A DNA stretch of 64,000 nucleotides, taken from positions 4,278,001-4,342,000 of the forward strand of contig NZ_JANADP010000001.1 of assembly GCF_024199945.1 (NCBI RefSeq). Direction: 5' to 3'. This DNA is from Bradyrhizobium sp. CCGUVB4N (lineage in GTDB: Bacteria; Pseudomonadota; Alphaproteobacteria; Rhizobiales; Xanthobacteraceae). Below the pieces are notes generated by a model. It searched no databases. It saw only the letters and a program-made list of their open reading frames with translations, and was not told the origin of the DNA. The number at the start of each line of letters is the position of its first letter. The first letter of the stretch is position 1. A program made the translations under genes and the position numbers. Below are positions 9,333-18,357 of the stretch, piece by piece.

Positions 9333-10408
9333 CGCAGCTTGCCCCGTGCGGCCACCGGCAGCGTGCCGATGATCTCGTCGCCGCGGACCATCACCACCTC
9401 GTCCATCATGTTGACGACGACGCAAACATGATTGGGCACGATGCGGACGACGTCGCCGACGTTCGGGCGGGTGTTGCTGCGGGAGAGGTCGAGGAAGCCG
9501 TGCTCCTCGGCGAATTTTGCGATCTTGGCTTCGGGGTGCTCCAGGATCAGACCGTGGCCGTCGAGCCCGCCGGTATCGGTCGTGAGCGTCTTCGAGCCGG
9601 CGTCCAGAATGCCGCGCTCGGGTGCGGCACGGCTCACCACCGTCGAATAGATGTGCAGGGCGCAATCGTCCCAGGTGGCGGAGCCGGCGGCGACCTGCAT
9701 GCGGTCGTTGTAGATGTAGGTGCCGAAGCGATGCTCGGTGCCGCCCTTGAGCTTGCCGATGTTGACGAGATTTGGCGTGCCGCCGGTCGAGACGATCCTG
9801 GCATCGAGCCCGTGCGCCCTCACGCCGGCGAGCGCCTCGTCGAAGAATTTCTGCGCATCGCCCCAGCCGGTCTCGGTCGGGTAGAGCATGAAGCCGGCAA
9901 ACTGCAGTCCCTTGGACGCGGCGATCTCGCGTGCCAGCGCGATCGCCTCCGCCGGCGTCTCGACGCCCGCGCGCTTGCGGCCGGTATCGCATTCGACCAC
10001 GACCGAGAGCGGGCGGCCCGAAGCCGCGGCCGCTTTCGGCAGGCCGGCAACGACGGTCGAATTGTCGGCGGCGACCGTCATGTTGGTCTTGGCATTCAGC
10101 GCGCCGAGCCGCGCCATCTTTTCTTCGCCCAGCAGATTGTAGCTGATCAGGATGTCGTCAATGCCGGCATTGGCCATGATCTCGGCTTCGCCGATCTTCT
10201 GGCAGGTGATGCCCTTGGCGCCCGCCGCGACCTGCATCTTCGCAATGGTTGGATTCTTGTGCGTCTTGATGTGCGGGCGGTTGGCGACGCCGGCGTCGTC
10301 GCAGGCCTTCTGGATCCGCGCGATGTTGCGCTCGACCTTGTCCATGTCGATGACCGCACAGGGCGTGCCATATTCGCGGGCGATTTTGGCGGCGAGGGGA
10401 GTGGTCAT
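9329..10408 (-). CDS. D-threonine aldolase / D-serine dehydratase-like PLP enzyme (DSD1 family)
   Basis: A 359-residue fold-type III PLP enzyme (alanine racemase N-terminal domain). The PLP lysine lies in PHIKTHKN near residue 50. The C-terminal metal site of the D-threonine aldolase/D-serine dehydratase group is represented by the His and Cys of NHVCVVVN. It should cleave or deaminate a D-3-hydroxy amino acid; D-threonine, D-serine and 3-hydroxy-D-aspartate are candidate substrates. It is isolated, convergent with the LysR gene (4-base overlap) and followed upstream by a palindromic repeat. A second, longer relative is at 29410. Confidence 0.82.
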   Translation of the reverse strand: MTTPLAAKIAREYGTPCAVIDMDKVERNIARIQKACDDAGVANRPHIKTHKNPTIAKMQVAAGAKGITCQKIGEAEIMANAGIDDILISYNLLGEEKMARLGALNAKTNMTVAADNSTVVAGLPKAAAASGRPLSVVVECDTGRKRAGVETPAEAIALAREIAASKGLQFAGFMLYPTETGWGDAQKFFDEALAGVRAHGLDARIVSTGGTPNLVNIGKLKGGTEHRFGTYIYNDRMQVAAGSATWDDCALHIYSTVVSRAAPERGILDAGSKTLTTDTGGLDGHGLILEHPEAKIAKFAEEHGFLDLSRSNTRPNVGDVVRIVPNHVCVVVNMMDEVVMVRGDEIIGTLPVAARGKLR

Positions 10409-10432
10409 GTGATCTCTCTATTTCCGGCCCTG

Positions 10433-10513
10433 TGGGATGGGTAGAGCGAAGCGAAACCCATCAGAACCAATTCGCGTTAGGCGATGGGTTTCGCTGCGCT
10501 CTCCCCATCCTAC
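10433..10513. repeat. Palindromic repeat, GGATGGGTAGAGCGAAGCG family
   Basis: An inverted repeat with arms GGGATGGGTAGAGCGAAGCG/AAACCCATC and GATGGGTTTCGCTGCGCTC/CCCATCC. Close copies lie at 38719 and 40680. It separates the PLP-enzyme start from the ABC-F stop and has no coding content. Confidence 0.8.
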
Positions 10514-10524
10514 GATATCCATGA

Positions 10525-12336
10525 TCAGGCTTGCTCGATTTCTTCACGCAACATTTCGAGCTCCAGCCAGCGCTCTTCAGCGCTTGACAATTCGTCGTGC
10601 GCCTTGGCGATGGCGGCGGAGGTGTCGTCGAATTTCTTGCGATCCTTGGCATAGAGATTGGGATCGTCGAGCACACGCTGCAGCTTGGCAATATCGGCGT
10701 GCAACGTTTCCATCTTCTTCGGCAGCGTTTCCAGCGCGTGTTTTTCGTTGAAGCTCAGCTTCCGCTTGGACGTGGAGGCGGGAGCGGCAGTGCGCTCCTC
10801 TTTCCTCTCCGCAGGCGCCGACGTCTTCGCGGTGTCGCGCTTCAAATCCGCGCCGCGCTGCGCCAGCATGTCGCTATAGCCGCCGGCATATTCGATCCAC
10901 TTGCCGTTGCCCTCGGGCGCGATCACGGAGGTGACGACGCGGTCGAGGAAGTCGCGGTCATGGCTGATCAGGATGACCGTGCCCTCGTAGTCGCCGAGCA
11001 TGTCTTCGAGCACGTCGAGCGTCTCGAGGTCGAGATCGTTGGTCGGCTCGTCCAGCACCAGCAGGTTCGATGGTTTTGCCAGCGCGCGCGCCAACATCAG
11101 CCGGCCGCGCTCGCCGCCTGACAACACCTCAACGGGCGTGCCGCGCTGCTCCTGCGCGAACAGGAAGTCCTTCATATAGCCTACGACGTGCTTGGGCTTG
11201 CCGCCAACCATGATCTGGTCGCCGCGACCACCGGTCAGCGCCTCGGCCAGTGTCGATTTCGGATCGAGGCTTTCGCGATGCTGATCAAGTGTGGCGGTCT
11301 CGAGGTTGGCGCCGAGCCGCACGATGCCGGTGTCAGGCTCGCCGCCGCCGGTGAGTAGATTGACCAGCGTGGTCTTGCCGGCGCCGTTCGGGCCGATGAT
11401 GCCGAGCCGGTCGCCGCGCTGGATTCGGGTCGAGAAATTGTCCACGATCACGCGGTCGCCAAAGGCCTTGGTGATGCCCTTGGCCTCGATCACCAGCTTG
11501 CCGGATTGCTCCGCCTCGGCTGCGGCGAGACTCGCGGTGCCGGCCGTGCCGCGATAATTGCGACGCTGGTCGCGCAATGTGTGCAGATTGGCGAGCCGCT
11601 TGACGTTGCGCTTGCGGCGGCCGGAAACGCCGTGCCGCAGCCAGTGCTCCTCGTCGACGATCTTGCGGTCGAGCTTGTGCTGGTCGCGCTCTTCTTCCGC
11701 CAGCACCTCGTCACGCCAGGTCTCGAACGAAGCGAAGCCGCGGTCGATCTGCTTGATCTTGCCGCGGTCGAGCCAGGCCGTCGAGCGGGAGAGATTGGTC
11801 AGGAAGCGGCGGTCATGGCTGATGATCACCAGCGCGCTGCGGCGGCCGTCGAGCTCCTTTTCCAGCCATTCGATGGTGGAGAGATCGAGATGGTTGGTCG
11901 GCTCGTCCAGCAGCAGGATATCGGGCGAAGGTGCCAGCACACGCGCCAGCGCCGCGCGGCGGGCCTCGCCGCCAGAGACGTTGGCCGGGTTCTCGTCGCC
12001 GGTCAGCCCGAGCTGCTCGACCAGATAGCGCGCCTGGTATGGATCGTCGCCGGGCGCGAGCCCGGCCTCGACATAGGCCAGTAGGGTCCTGTGCTCGCCG
12101 AAATCAGGCTCCTGCGGCAAATAGCGAACCGTCGCGCCGGGCTGCACGAATCGTGTGCCGCCGTCGGGCTCGACGAGACCGGCCGCGATCTTCAGCAGTG
12201 TCGATTTGCCGGAGCCGTTGCGGCCGATCAGGCAGACACGTTCGGATGGCGAGACGTTGAGTTCGACTCCCGACAGCAGCGGCGTGCCGCCAAAGGTCAG
12301 CTTGATGTCTTTGAGTTGGATCAGCGGCGGCGCCAT
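10525..12336 (-). CDS. ABC-F family ATPase (Uup-like)
   Basis: A 603-residue soluble protein with two ABC ATPase cassettes and no membrane segment. Cassette 1: Walker A GRNGSGKSTLLK, signature VSGGEARRAALARVL, Walker B ILLLDEPTNHLD. Cassette 2: GPNGAGKTTLVN, LSGGERGRLMLARAL, LLVLDEPTNDLD. The linker is lysine/arginine-rich and the C-terminal 80 residues are a predicted coiled coil (LSSAEERWLELEMLREEIEQA), which together mark the Uup branch. ABC-F proteins act on the ribosome or nucleic acid. The start was set at MAPPLIQLKDIKLTF; it lies 2 bases after the stop of the YaiI-family gene, so the two are an operon. Confidence 0.9.
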   Translation of the reverse strand: MAPPLIQLKDIKLTFGGTPLLSGVELNVSPSERVCLIGRNGSGKSTLLKIAAGLVEPDGGTRFVQPGATVRYLPQEPDFGEHRTLLAYVEAGLAPGDDPYQARYLVEQLGLTGDENPANVSGGEARRAALARVLAPSPDILLLDEPTNHLDLSTIEWLEKELDGRRSALVIISHDRRFLTNLSRSTAWLDRGKIKQIDRGFASFETWRDEVLAEEERDQHKLDRKIVDEEHWLRHGVSGRRKRNVKRLANLHTLRDQRRNYRGTAGTASLAAAEAEQSGKLVIEAKGITKAFGDRVIVDNFSTRIQRGDRLGIIGPNGAGKTTLVNLLTGGGEPDTGIVRLGANLETATLDQHRESLDPKSTLAEALTGGRGDQIMVGGKPKHVVGYMKDFLFAQEQRGTPVEVLSGGERGRLMLARALAKPSNLLVLDEPTNDLDLETLDVLEDMLGDYEGTVILISHDRDFLDRVVTSVIAPEGNGKWIEYAGGYSDMLAQRGADLKRDTAKTSAPAERKEERTAAPASTSKRKLSFNEKHALETLPKKMETLHADIAKLQRVLDDPNLYAKDRKKFDDTSAAIAKAHDELSSAEERWLELEMLREEIEQA

Positions 12337-12338
12337 GA

Positions 12339-12830
12339 CTAACCTTGGCTCGTGGCGGCTTGGTCGGCACGACGGCGCTGGATCCGGCGTAGCGTCTGGT
12401 CGAGCGCCGAGAGGAAGGCGGAGCGGTCGCGCGGGGAGAACGAGCGCGGGCCACCGGTAACTTCGCCGGCCGAGCGCAGATCCGTCATGAGATTGCGCAC
12501 TGCCAGCGTCATGCCGATCGACTCCTCCGTGAATGGCTTGCCGTTCGGCGCGATCACGTCGGCGCCGGCCTTGACGCAGCGGCTCGCCAGCGGAACGTCG
12601 GAGGTGATGACGACGTCGCCGGGCCTGGCACGCTCCGCGATCCAGTCGTCGGCCGCGTCCATCCCAGCGCCCGCGGCGATGCGCTCGATGAGGGGATCGT
12701 GCGGCACGCGAATAAGATTGCCGGCGACCACGCTCACGGGCACGCCGTGGCGAAGCGCCACGCGGTAGATTTCGTCTTTCACCGGGCAGGCGTCGGCGTC
12801 GACATAGATGCGGGTGGGGGTGTCGGTCAT
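12339..12830 (-). CDS. YaiI/YqxD family protein (DUF188)
   Basis: A 163-residue protein with the family N-terminus IYVDADACPVKDEIYRVA, the central AGAGMDAADDWIAERARPGDVVITSDVPLA segment and the C-terminal GGPRSFSPRDRSAF. DUF188 proteins have a PIN-like fold with conserved acidic residues, which suggests a nuclease, but no activity is established. The ATG was preferred over the open upstream frame because homologues begin with the IYVDADACPVK strand. It lies 2 bases upstream of the ABC-F gene. Confidence 0.88.
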   Translation of the reverse strand: MTDTPTRIYVDADACPVKDEIYRVALRHGVPVSVVAGNLIRVPHDPLIERIAAGAGMDAADDWIAERARPGDVVITSDVPLASRCVKAGADVIAPNGKPFTEESIGMTLAVRNLMTDLRSAGEVTGGPRSFSPRDRSAFLSALDQTLRRIQRRRADQAATSQG

Positions 12831-12937
12831 TCGCCGCGTGGTACCCCATTCGGGCCCCAAAGGCGAGGGGATTGACCCTGGTTCCTCAGGCCGTACGATC
12901 GGCCCTGAAAGAACAAAAACAGAGGGGAAAGCCCGCC

Positions 12938-13738
12938 ATGCCGAACCGGCTCGAAACCTACCGCGTCGCGGCTTACAACACCGCCAAACAGTCCGAAAAC
13001 AAGATGCACGACGACACGGTGGCGCGCCGCTTCGGCTTTTCCGGTGGCCTCGTCCCGGGCGTCGACGTCTTCGCCTACATGATGCACGTGCCGGTGGCGC
13101 GCTGGGGCCGCGATTTCCTCGCGCGCGGGTTGGTCGAGGCACGCTTCATCAAGCCGGTCTATGATGGTGAGACCGCCGATGTCGACGCGACCGAGCACAA
13201 CGGCCTGCTCACGATCGAGGTGTTCAGCCGTACCGAGCTTTGCGCCACCGGTACGGCGTCGCTACCTGCGGCCCCTCCCGCGGTGTCATTGAGCGACTAC
13301 GTCGAGGTACCCGCGGTGGCCGAGCGCCGGCCGGTCAGCCCTGATATCTTCGAGGTCGGCAAATGGCTCGGCACAACGCCGCGCCGCTGGGCCGGGCAGG
13401 ACGCGACGGATTACCTCGCCGATGTCAGGGAGGCCGATCCGATTTTCGCGCGCGAGGGGCTCGGTCACCCCGGCCTGATCCAGCGCGTCATGAACCGCGT
13501 GCTGGTGGACAATACGATCCTCGGCCCCTGGATCCATGTCGGCAGCCGCATGCAGCTCTTGTCGCCCGCGCGCACCGGCGACGAGATCGTCGCGCGGGCG
13601 AAGGTCACGGCGAATTACGAGAAGAAGGGCCATCGCTTCGTCGAGTTCGACGCGCTTGTCGTGGCCAACGGCACAACGCCGCTGGCGCATTGCCAGCACA
13701 CCGCGATCTACCAGCCGCGCGAGCAGGCGGCGGCGTAA
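12938..13738 (+). CDS. MaoC/hotdog-fold domain protein
   Basis: A 266-residue protein that appears to hold two hotdog-like halves. The N-terminal half has FGFSGGLVPGVDVFAYMMHVPVARWG; the C-terminal half has HVGSRMQLLSPARTGDEIVARAKVTANYEKKGHRFVEFDALVVANG, the pattern of acyl-CoA dehydratase/thioesterase hotdogs. It lacks a clear D-x4-H hydratase motif, so catalytic hydration is doubtful. ATG 12938 was chosen because AGAGGGGA precedes it by 9 bases. Role unknown; probably binds an acyl-CoA. Confidence 0.72.
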   Translation: MPNRLETYRVAAYNTAKQSENKMHDDTVARRFGFSGGLVPGVDVFAYMMHVPVARWGRDFLARGLVEARFIKPVYDGETADVDATEHNGLLTIEVFSRTELCATGTASLPAAPPAVSLSDYVEVPAVAERRPVSPDIFEVGKWLGTTPRRWAGQDATDYLADVREADPIFAREGLGHPGLIQRVMNRVLVDNTILGPWIHVGSRMQLLSPARTGDEIVARAKVTANYEKKGHRFVEFDALVVANGTTPLAHCQHTAIYQPREQAAA

Positions 13739-13774
13739 GGCGCGGAAAGAAGCGAGCCTGCTGCTCCAAAATCG

Positions 13775-13882
13775 CTGTCATGCCCCGGCTTGACCGGGGC
13801 ATCCAGTACGCCGCGGCCCCTCGGCTCAAGCCGCGCCGTCTCTGGAATACTGGATCGCCCGGTCAAGCCGGGCGATGACAGC
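13775..13882. repeat. Palindromic repeat, TCATGCCCCGGCTTGACC type
   Basis: Outer arms CTGTCATGCCCCGGCTTGAC and GTCAAGCCGGGCGATGACAG pair, with an inner CCAGTA/TACTGG pair and a central GC-rich block. It lies between convergent genes (hotdog protein and molybdenum hydroxylase) and may limit read-through. Confidence 0.75.
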
Positions 13883-13908
13883 ATTTGTTGTGAGGCGGAA
13901 GGGCAGCC

Positions 13909-16278
13909 TTACGCCGCGCCCTTCGCGTCCTGGATCGCGCGCCACACCCGCTCCGGCGTCAGCGGCATGTCGATGTGCTTGATGCCGTAGTCCGATAGCG
14001 CATCGACCACCGCGTTCACCACCGTCGAGAGGCTGCCGGCACAGCCGGCTTCGCCGCAGCCCTTGGTGCCCAGGGGATTGCTCTTGGCCGGCACCGGGTG
14101 ATCGCCGACCTCCATGAACGGCACGTCCTCGGCGCGGGGCAGCGCGTAGTCCATCAACGATCCCGTGATGGGCTGGCCGCTCTCGTCGTAGCGGACGTGT
14201 TCCATCAGCGCCTGGCCGATGCCCTGGACGACGCCGCCATGGAGCTGGCCCGCGACCAGCATCGGGTTGATCACGGTGCCGAAGTCGTTCACGGCGCTGT
14301 AGCGCACGATCTGCACCACGCCCGTATCCGGATCGACCTCGACCTCGGCGACATGGCAGCCGTTCGGGAAAGCCGAGGCGACCGGATCGCTGGTGTGATC
14401 GACGTCGAGACTGTCAGGCACGCCATCCGGCACCTTGCCGTCATGCAGCTTCTTGGCAAGCTCCATGATGTCGATGCTGCGGTCGGTGCCGGCGATGGTG
14501 AAGGCGCCGTCGGCGAATTCGATGTCGGCTTCCGAGGCCTCCAGCATGTGCGCGGCGGCGCGCTTGCCCTTTTCGATGACGAGCTTTGCCGCGCCGACGA
14601 TGGCCTGGCCGCTCGCCGTAATCGAGCGCGAGCCGCCGGTGCCGTTGCCGGTATGGACGATATCGCTGTCGCCCTGCACGAGCTTCACGCTCTCGAAGGG
14701 GACACCGAGCTGCGCGCTCAGCACCTGCGCGAACGGCGTCGCGTGGCCCTGGCCGTAGTCGAGCGTGCCGGTGATGAGTTGCACCGAGCCATCGGGATCG
14801 AACACGATCTTGCCGAGCTCGGGGCTCGGCGGCGCGGTGACCTCGAGATAGGAGCCGACGGCGATGCCGCGCAGCTTGCCGGCCTTCTTGCTCTCCTTCT
14901 TGCGCTTGGCGAAATTCTCGTGGTCGGAGATTTCGAGCGCCTTGGTGAACACCGCCTGGAAGTCGCCGCTGTCATAGGTGACGCCCGAGGAGGCCGGGAA
15001 CGGCATCTGGTTCGGCTTGATGAAGTTGCGCTTGCGCATCGTCAGCCGGTTGATGCCCATCTCGTCGGCGGCGCGGTCGATCAGCCGCTCCATGTAGTAG
15101 TTGGCTTCGGGACGGCCGGCGCCACGATAGGCGCCCATCAGCGTGGTGTTGGTCAGCACCGTCTTGATGTCGACGCCCATCAGCGGCGTGCGGTAGACGC
15201 TGGAAAAGTTCTTGCCGGTGTTGAGCGAGAGCGGGCCGGGCGCAACGCCGGTGATGTAGGCGCCGAGATTGCCGTAGCCGGAGAGCTTTGCCGCGAGGAA
15301 GTGACCCTCGGCATCGAGCGCGAGCTCGGCATGGATGCGCTGCGCGCGGCCGTGGCTGTCGGAGAGGAAGCTGGTGGAGCGCTCGTCGAGCCACTTTACC
15401 GGACGTCCCAGCGCCTTCGCCGCGTACAGGATGCACATGTATTCGGGATAGTTGACGTTCTTCATGCCGAAGGAGCCGCCGACATTGGCGGTGAGGATGC
15501 GCACCTTCTCGTTCGGCACCTTCAGATTCTTGGCGAGGTTGGCGCGGTTGCCCGCGACGCCCTGCGTCGGCATCTGGATGGTGTAGCGCTCGGTCGCCTT
15601 GTCGTAGGAGGCAAGACCGACGCGCGGCTCCATCGAGACCACGGCAACGCGGGTGTTCTCGATATCGACCTTGGTCACATGGGCGGCGCTGGCGAACGCG
15701 GCGTTCACCTTCTCCATGTCGCCATAATGATAGTCGAGCGCGACGTTGTTCGGGATGTGGTCGTAAAGCTGCGGCGCGCCGGGCTTGGTGGCTTCCTCCG
15801 GATCGGTCACGGCCGGCAGCGGCTCGATATCGAGCTCGACGGCTTCAGCCGCGTCGCGCGCCTGCGCCAACGTCTCGGCCACCACGAAGGCGACGGGGTC
15901 GCCGACGAAGCGGACCTTGTCGGTTGCCAGCGGCTGGCGGTTGGTCTGGAGCAGGGGCGAGCCGTCGCGGTTCTTCAGCGGCAGGCCGCAGGTGAAGGGA
16001 CCGTAGCCGGCCGCGTCGAGGTCCTTGCCGGTCCATACGCCCAGCACGCCCGGCATTGCCCTCGCGGCCTCGGTGCCGATGCCGCGGAGGATGCCGTGGG
16101 CATGGGTTGAGCGGACGACCACGCAATGGGCCTGGCCGGGCAGGTTGAAATCGTCGGTGTAGCGGCCCTTGCCGCGCACCAGCGTGTCGTCTTCCTTGCG
16201 GCGGACCGGCTGACCAACGCCGTATTTTTGCAGTGCAATAGCGTTTTCGAGCGTCGAGGATTTCGTGTGTTCTTGCAT
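13909..16278 (-). CDS. Molybdenum hydroxylase large subunit (xanthine/aldehyde dehydrogenase family, CoxL form II)
   Basis: A 789-residue molybdopterin-binding subunit. N-terminus: VGQPVRRKEDDTLVRGKGRYTDDF. The active-site loop reads GAYRGAGRPEA, the form II type, not the cysteine-containing loop of true CO dehydrogenase. The catalytic Glu is in GTKGCGEAGCAGS near the C-terminus, and GGSFGMKN is also present. Such subunits normally work with an FAD subunit and a 2Fe-2S subunit, but neither is encoded on either side here. The substrate is probably an aldehyde or N-heterocycle. The start MQEHTKSST follows a 211-base non-coding gap. Confidence 0.88.
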   Translation of the reverse strand: MQEHTKSSTLENAIALQKYGVGQPVRRKEDDTLVRGKGRYTDDFNLPGQAHCVVVRSTHAHGILRGIGTEAARAMPGVLGVWTGKDLDAAGYGPFTCGLPLKNRDGSPLLQTNRQPLATDKVRFVGDPVAFVVAETLAQARDAAEAVELDIEPLPAVTDPEEATKPGAPQLYDHIPNNVALDYHYGDMEKVNAAFASAAHVTKVDIENTRVAVVSMEPRVGLASYDKATERYTIQMPTQGVAGNRANLAKNLKVPNEKVRILTANVGGSFGMKNVNYPEYMCILYAAKALGRPVKWLDERSTSFLSDSHGRAQRIHAELALDAEGHFLAAKLSGYGNLGAYITGVAPGPLSLNTGKNFSSVYRTPLMGVDIKTVLTNTTLMGAYRGAGRPEANYYMERLIDRAADEMGINRLTMRKRNFIKPNQMPFPASSGVTYDSGDFQAVFTKALEISDHENFAKRKKESKKAGKLRGIAVGSYLEVTAPPSPELGKIVFDPDGSVQLITGTLDYGQGHATPFAQVLSAQLGVPFESVKLVQGDSDIVHTGNGTGGSRSITASGQAIVGAAKLVIEKGKRAAAHMLEASEADIEFADGAFTIAGTDRSIDIMELAKKLHDGKVPDGVPDSLDVDHTSDPVASAFPNGCHVAEVEVDPDTGVVQIVRYSAVNDFGTVINPMLVAGQLHGGVVQGIGQALMEHVRYDESGQPITGSLMDYALPRAEDVPFMEVGDHPVPAKSNPLGTKGCGEAGCAGSLSTVVNAVVDALSDYGIKHIDMPLTPERVWRAIQDAKGAA

Positions 16279-16489
16279 GGAAATGACCTGAAAAGCCGGC
16301 AATTGCGCGTTTTGTGGGCGCCTGGGGGGACCGGACCCCATTGAAATAACCCACCGACCCGTTCACGACAACGCACGAATGGGCATGGTCCCATGTGATG
16401 CGTTGTTGCGCATACCCGCCGCGCTGCTAATGTTTCAGGCGAAAAATCAATTCCAGACCGGCCCGACCGGCCGCGGAAAGACAGTTTGT

Positions 16490-17560
16490 ATGAATGACCA
16501 CACGCGGCTCCGCGACGGCCATGGGCCGCACGGTGAGCTCGAGGGGTCGATGGCGGCGGTGGCGTTGGCCCCCGAACCGGCCGTCCCCGCGCAAGCGGGA
16601 ACCGGCGTCTACGCGGCGCTGGACCTCGGCACCAACAATTGCAGGCTTCTGATCGCCTGTCCGACCCACGACGGCTTTCGCGTGGTCGATTCCTTCTCGC
16701 GCATCATCCGGCTCGGCGAGGGCGTCTCGGCGACCGGCTCGATCAGCGAGGCCGCGATCGATCGCGCCATCGCCGCGCTCAGTATCTGCCGGGACAAGAT
16801 CAACCTGCGCAAGGCCAAGCGGCTGCGGCTGATCGCCACCGAAGCCTGCCGCGCGGCCTCGAACGCGGAAGGTTTCCGCAGTCGCGTCGCGGCCGAGACA
16901 GGCATCGAGCTCGAGGTCATCGACCGCGAGACCGAAGCCTCGCTCGCCATGCTCGGCTGCTCGCCGCTGGTCGATCCGAAGGGACGCGGTGCCATCCTGT
17001 TCGATATCGGCGGCGGCTCGACCGAGCTGGTGCGGATCGAGCGCGATCCCGCCAATCCGGAGCCGCGCATCAAGGCCTGGATGTCGATCCCGTTGGGCGT
17101 CGTGACGCTGGCCGAGCAGTTCGGCGGCCGCGACGTGACGCCGGAGATTTATGCTGCGATGGAGCAGGAGGTCGCAAACCATGTCGCGCCGTTCGCGGAA
17201 CAACATGGCCGCGATCTCGCCGACATGCATCTGCTCGGCACCTCAGGCACCGTGACCACGCTCGCCGGCATCCATCTCAATCTCGCGCGTTACGACCGCC
17301 GCCGCATCGACAGCATCTGGATGAATGATACCGACATTACCGCGACCATCAACAAGCTGCTCGGCATGAGCTACGAGGACCGCGCCAACAACAATTGCAT
17401 CAGCGTCGAGCGCGCCGATCTCGTGCTGGCCGGCTGCGCCATCCTCGATGCGATCCGCCGTGCTTTCCCGCTGCCGCGCCTGCGCGTCGCCGACCGTGGC
17501 CTGCGCGAGGGCATGCTGGTCGAGATGATGCGCGAGGACGGCGCGCTCAGGAGCTGGTGA
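16490..17560 (+). CDS. Exopolyphosphatase / guanosine pentaphosphatase (Ppx/GppA family)
   Basis: A 356-residue single-module Ppx/GppA protein: the ASKHA phosphate-1 motif AALDLGTNNCRLLIA (about residue 43), FDIGGGSTEL (phosphate 2) and LLGTSGTVTTLAGI. It hydrolyses polyphosphate or pppGpp in the cytosol. Short alphaproteobacterial versions lack the C-terminal HD extension, as here. The first 35 residues, proline/alanine-rich, precede the domain; the start could be later. It is followed after 1 base by rlmE, so the two share a transcript. Confidence 0.87.
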   Translation: MNDHTRLRDGHGPHGELEGSMAAVALAPEPAVPAQAGTGVYAALDLGTNNCRLLIACPTHDGFRVVDSFSRIIRLGEGVSATGSISEAAIDRAIAALSICRDKINLRKAKRLRLIATEACRAASNAEGFRSRVAAETGIELEVIDRETEASLAMLGCSPLVDPKGRGAILFDIGGGSTELVRIERDPANPEPRIKAWMSIPLGVVTLAEQFGGRDVTPEIYAAMEQEVANHVAPFAEQHGRDLADMHLLGTSGTVTTLAGIHLNLARYDRRRIDSIWMNDTDITATINKLLGMSYEDRANNNCISVERADLVLAGCAILDAIRRAFPLPRLRVADRGLREGMLVEMMREDGALRSW

Positions 17561-17561
17561 G

Positions 17562-18248
17562 ATGGCGAAGGACACCACCGGCCGCTTGCACGTTCAGGTC
17601 AAGACCGGCGGCAAGCGCAAATTGTCGTCAAAGCTCTGGCTGGAGCGGCAGCTCAACGATCCCTATGTCGCCAAGGCCAAGGCGGCGGGCTATCGCTCGC
17701 GCGCCGCGTTCAAGCTGCTCGAGATCGACGACAAGTTTCGCCTGTTGAAGCCCGGCATGGCCGTGGTCGATCTCGGCGCGGCGCCCGGCGGCTGGAGCCA
17801 GATCGCGGCCAAGCGCGTCGGCTCGGTCGACGGCAAGGGCAAGGTCGTCGCGATCGACCTCCTGGAGATGCCGGAGATCCCCGGTGTCGACTTCGCGCAG
17901 CTCGATTTCATGGACAACGACGCACCCAACAAGCTGACCACGATGCTGGGTGGCGGCGCCGATATCGTGATGTCCGACATGGCCGCCAACACCACAGGCC
18001 ACCGCAAGACCGACCAGCTCCGCATCGTCGGCCTGGTCGAGACGGCAGCCGCCTTTGCCTGCGACGTGCTCAAGCCCGGCGGCACGTTCCTGGCCAAGAC
18101 GTTCCAGAGCGGCGCCGACGCCGATCTGCTCGCCCAGCTCAAGCGCGACTTTGCGACGGTACGTCACGTGAAGCCCGCCGCGAGCCGTCAGGATTCCTCG
18201 GAGCGCTACGTGCTCGCGACCGGATTTCGGGGCGAGGCGAAAGCGTAG
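17562..18248 (+). CDS. rlmE: 23S rRNA (uridine-2'-O-)-methyltransferase RlmE (FtsJ)
   Basis: A 228-residue FtsJ-type methyltransferase. It has the family entry WLERQLNDPYVAKAKAAGYRSRAAFKL, the SAM motif VVDLGAAPGGWSQIAA (about residue 67), DIVMSDMAANTTGHRKTD with the catalytic Asp, the catalytic Lys in GTFLAKTFQ, and the Glu in SRQDSSERYVLATGF, giving an intact K-D-K-E tetrad. It modifies U2552 of 23S rRNA in the E. coli numbering. Co-transcribed with the Ppx/GppA gene. Confidence 0.93.
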   Translation: MAKDTTGRLHVQVKTGGKRKLSSKLWLERQLNDPYVAKAKAAGYRSRAAFKLLEIDDKFRLLKPGMAVVDLGAAPGGWSQIAAKRVGSVDGKGKVVAIDLLEMPEIPGVDFAQLDFMDNDAPNKLTTMLGGGADIVMSDMAANTTGHRKTDQLRIVGLVETAAAFACDVLKPGGTFLAKTFQSGADADLLAQLKRDFATVRHVKPAASRQDSSERYVLATGFRGEAKA

Positions 18249-18262
18249 ACGCATACTTCTCC

Positions 18263-18348
18263 GTCATTGCGAGGAGCGAAGCGACGAAGCAATCCAGTCT
18301 GCTCCCGCGGAAAGATTCTGGATTGCTTCGCTGCGCTCGCAATGACGA
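18263..18348. repeat. Palindromic repeat, CGTCATTGCGAGGAGCGAAGCG type
   Basis: Arms CGTCATTGCGAGGAGCGAAGC/GAAGCAATCCAG and CTGGATTGCTTCGCTGCGCTC/GCAATGACG pair over their length. It separates convergent rlmE and the MFS gene. Confidence 0.8.
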
Positions 18349-18357
18349 GTAGAGGGA

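Noticed and set aside
12872..12937. A longer N-terminus for the hotdog protein from 12872
   Set aside because: The extra residues match no family, and a good ribosome site lies just before ATG 12938.
14098..16110. A 670-residue open frame on the plus strand
   Set aside because: It lies wholly antisense to the molybdenum hydroxylase gene, whose product has clear family motifs. In GC-rich DNA the opposite frame stays open by codon bias; the translation is Arg/His/Asp-rich and matches nothing.
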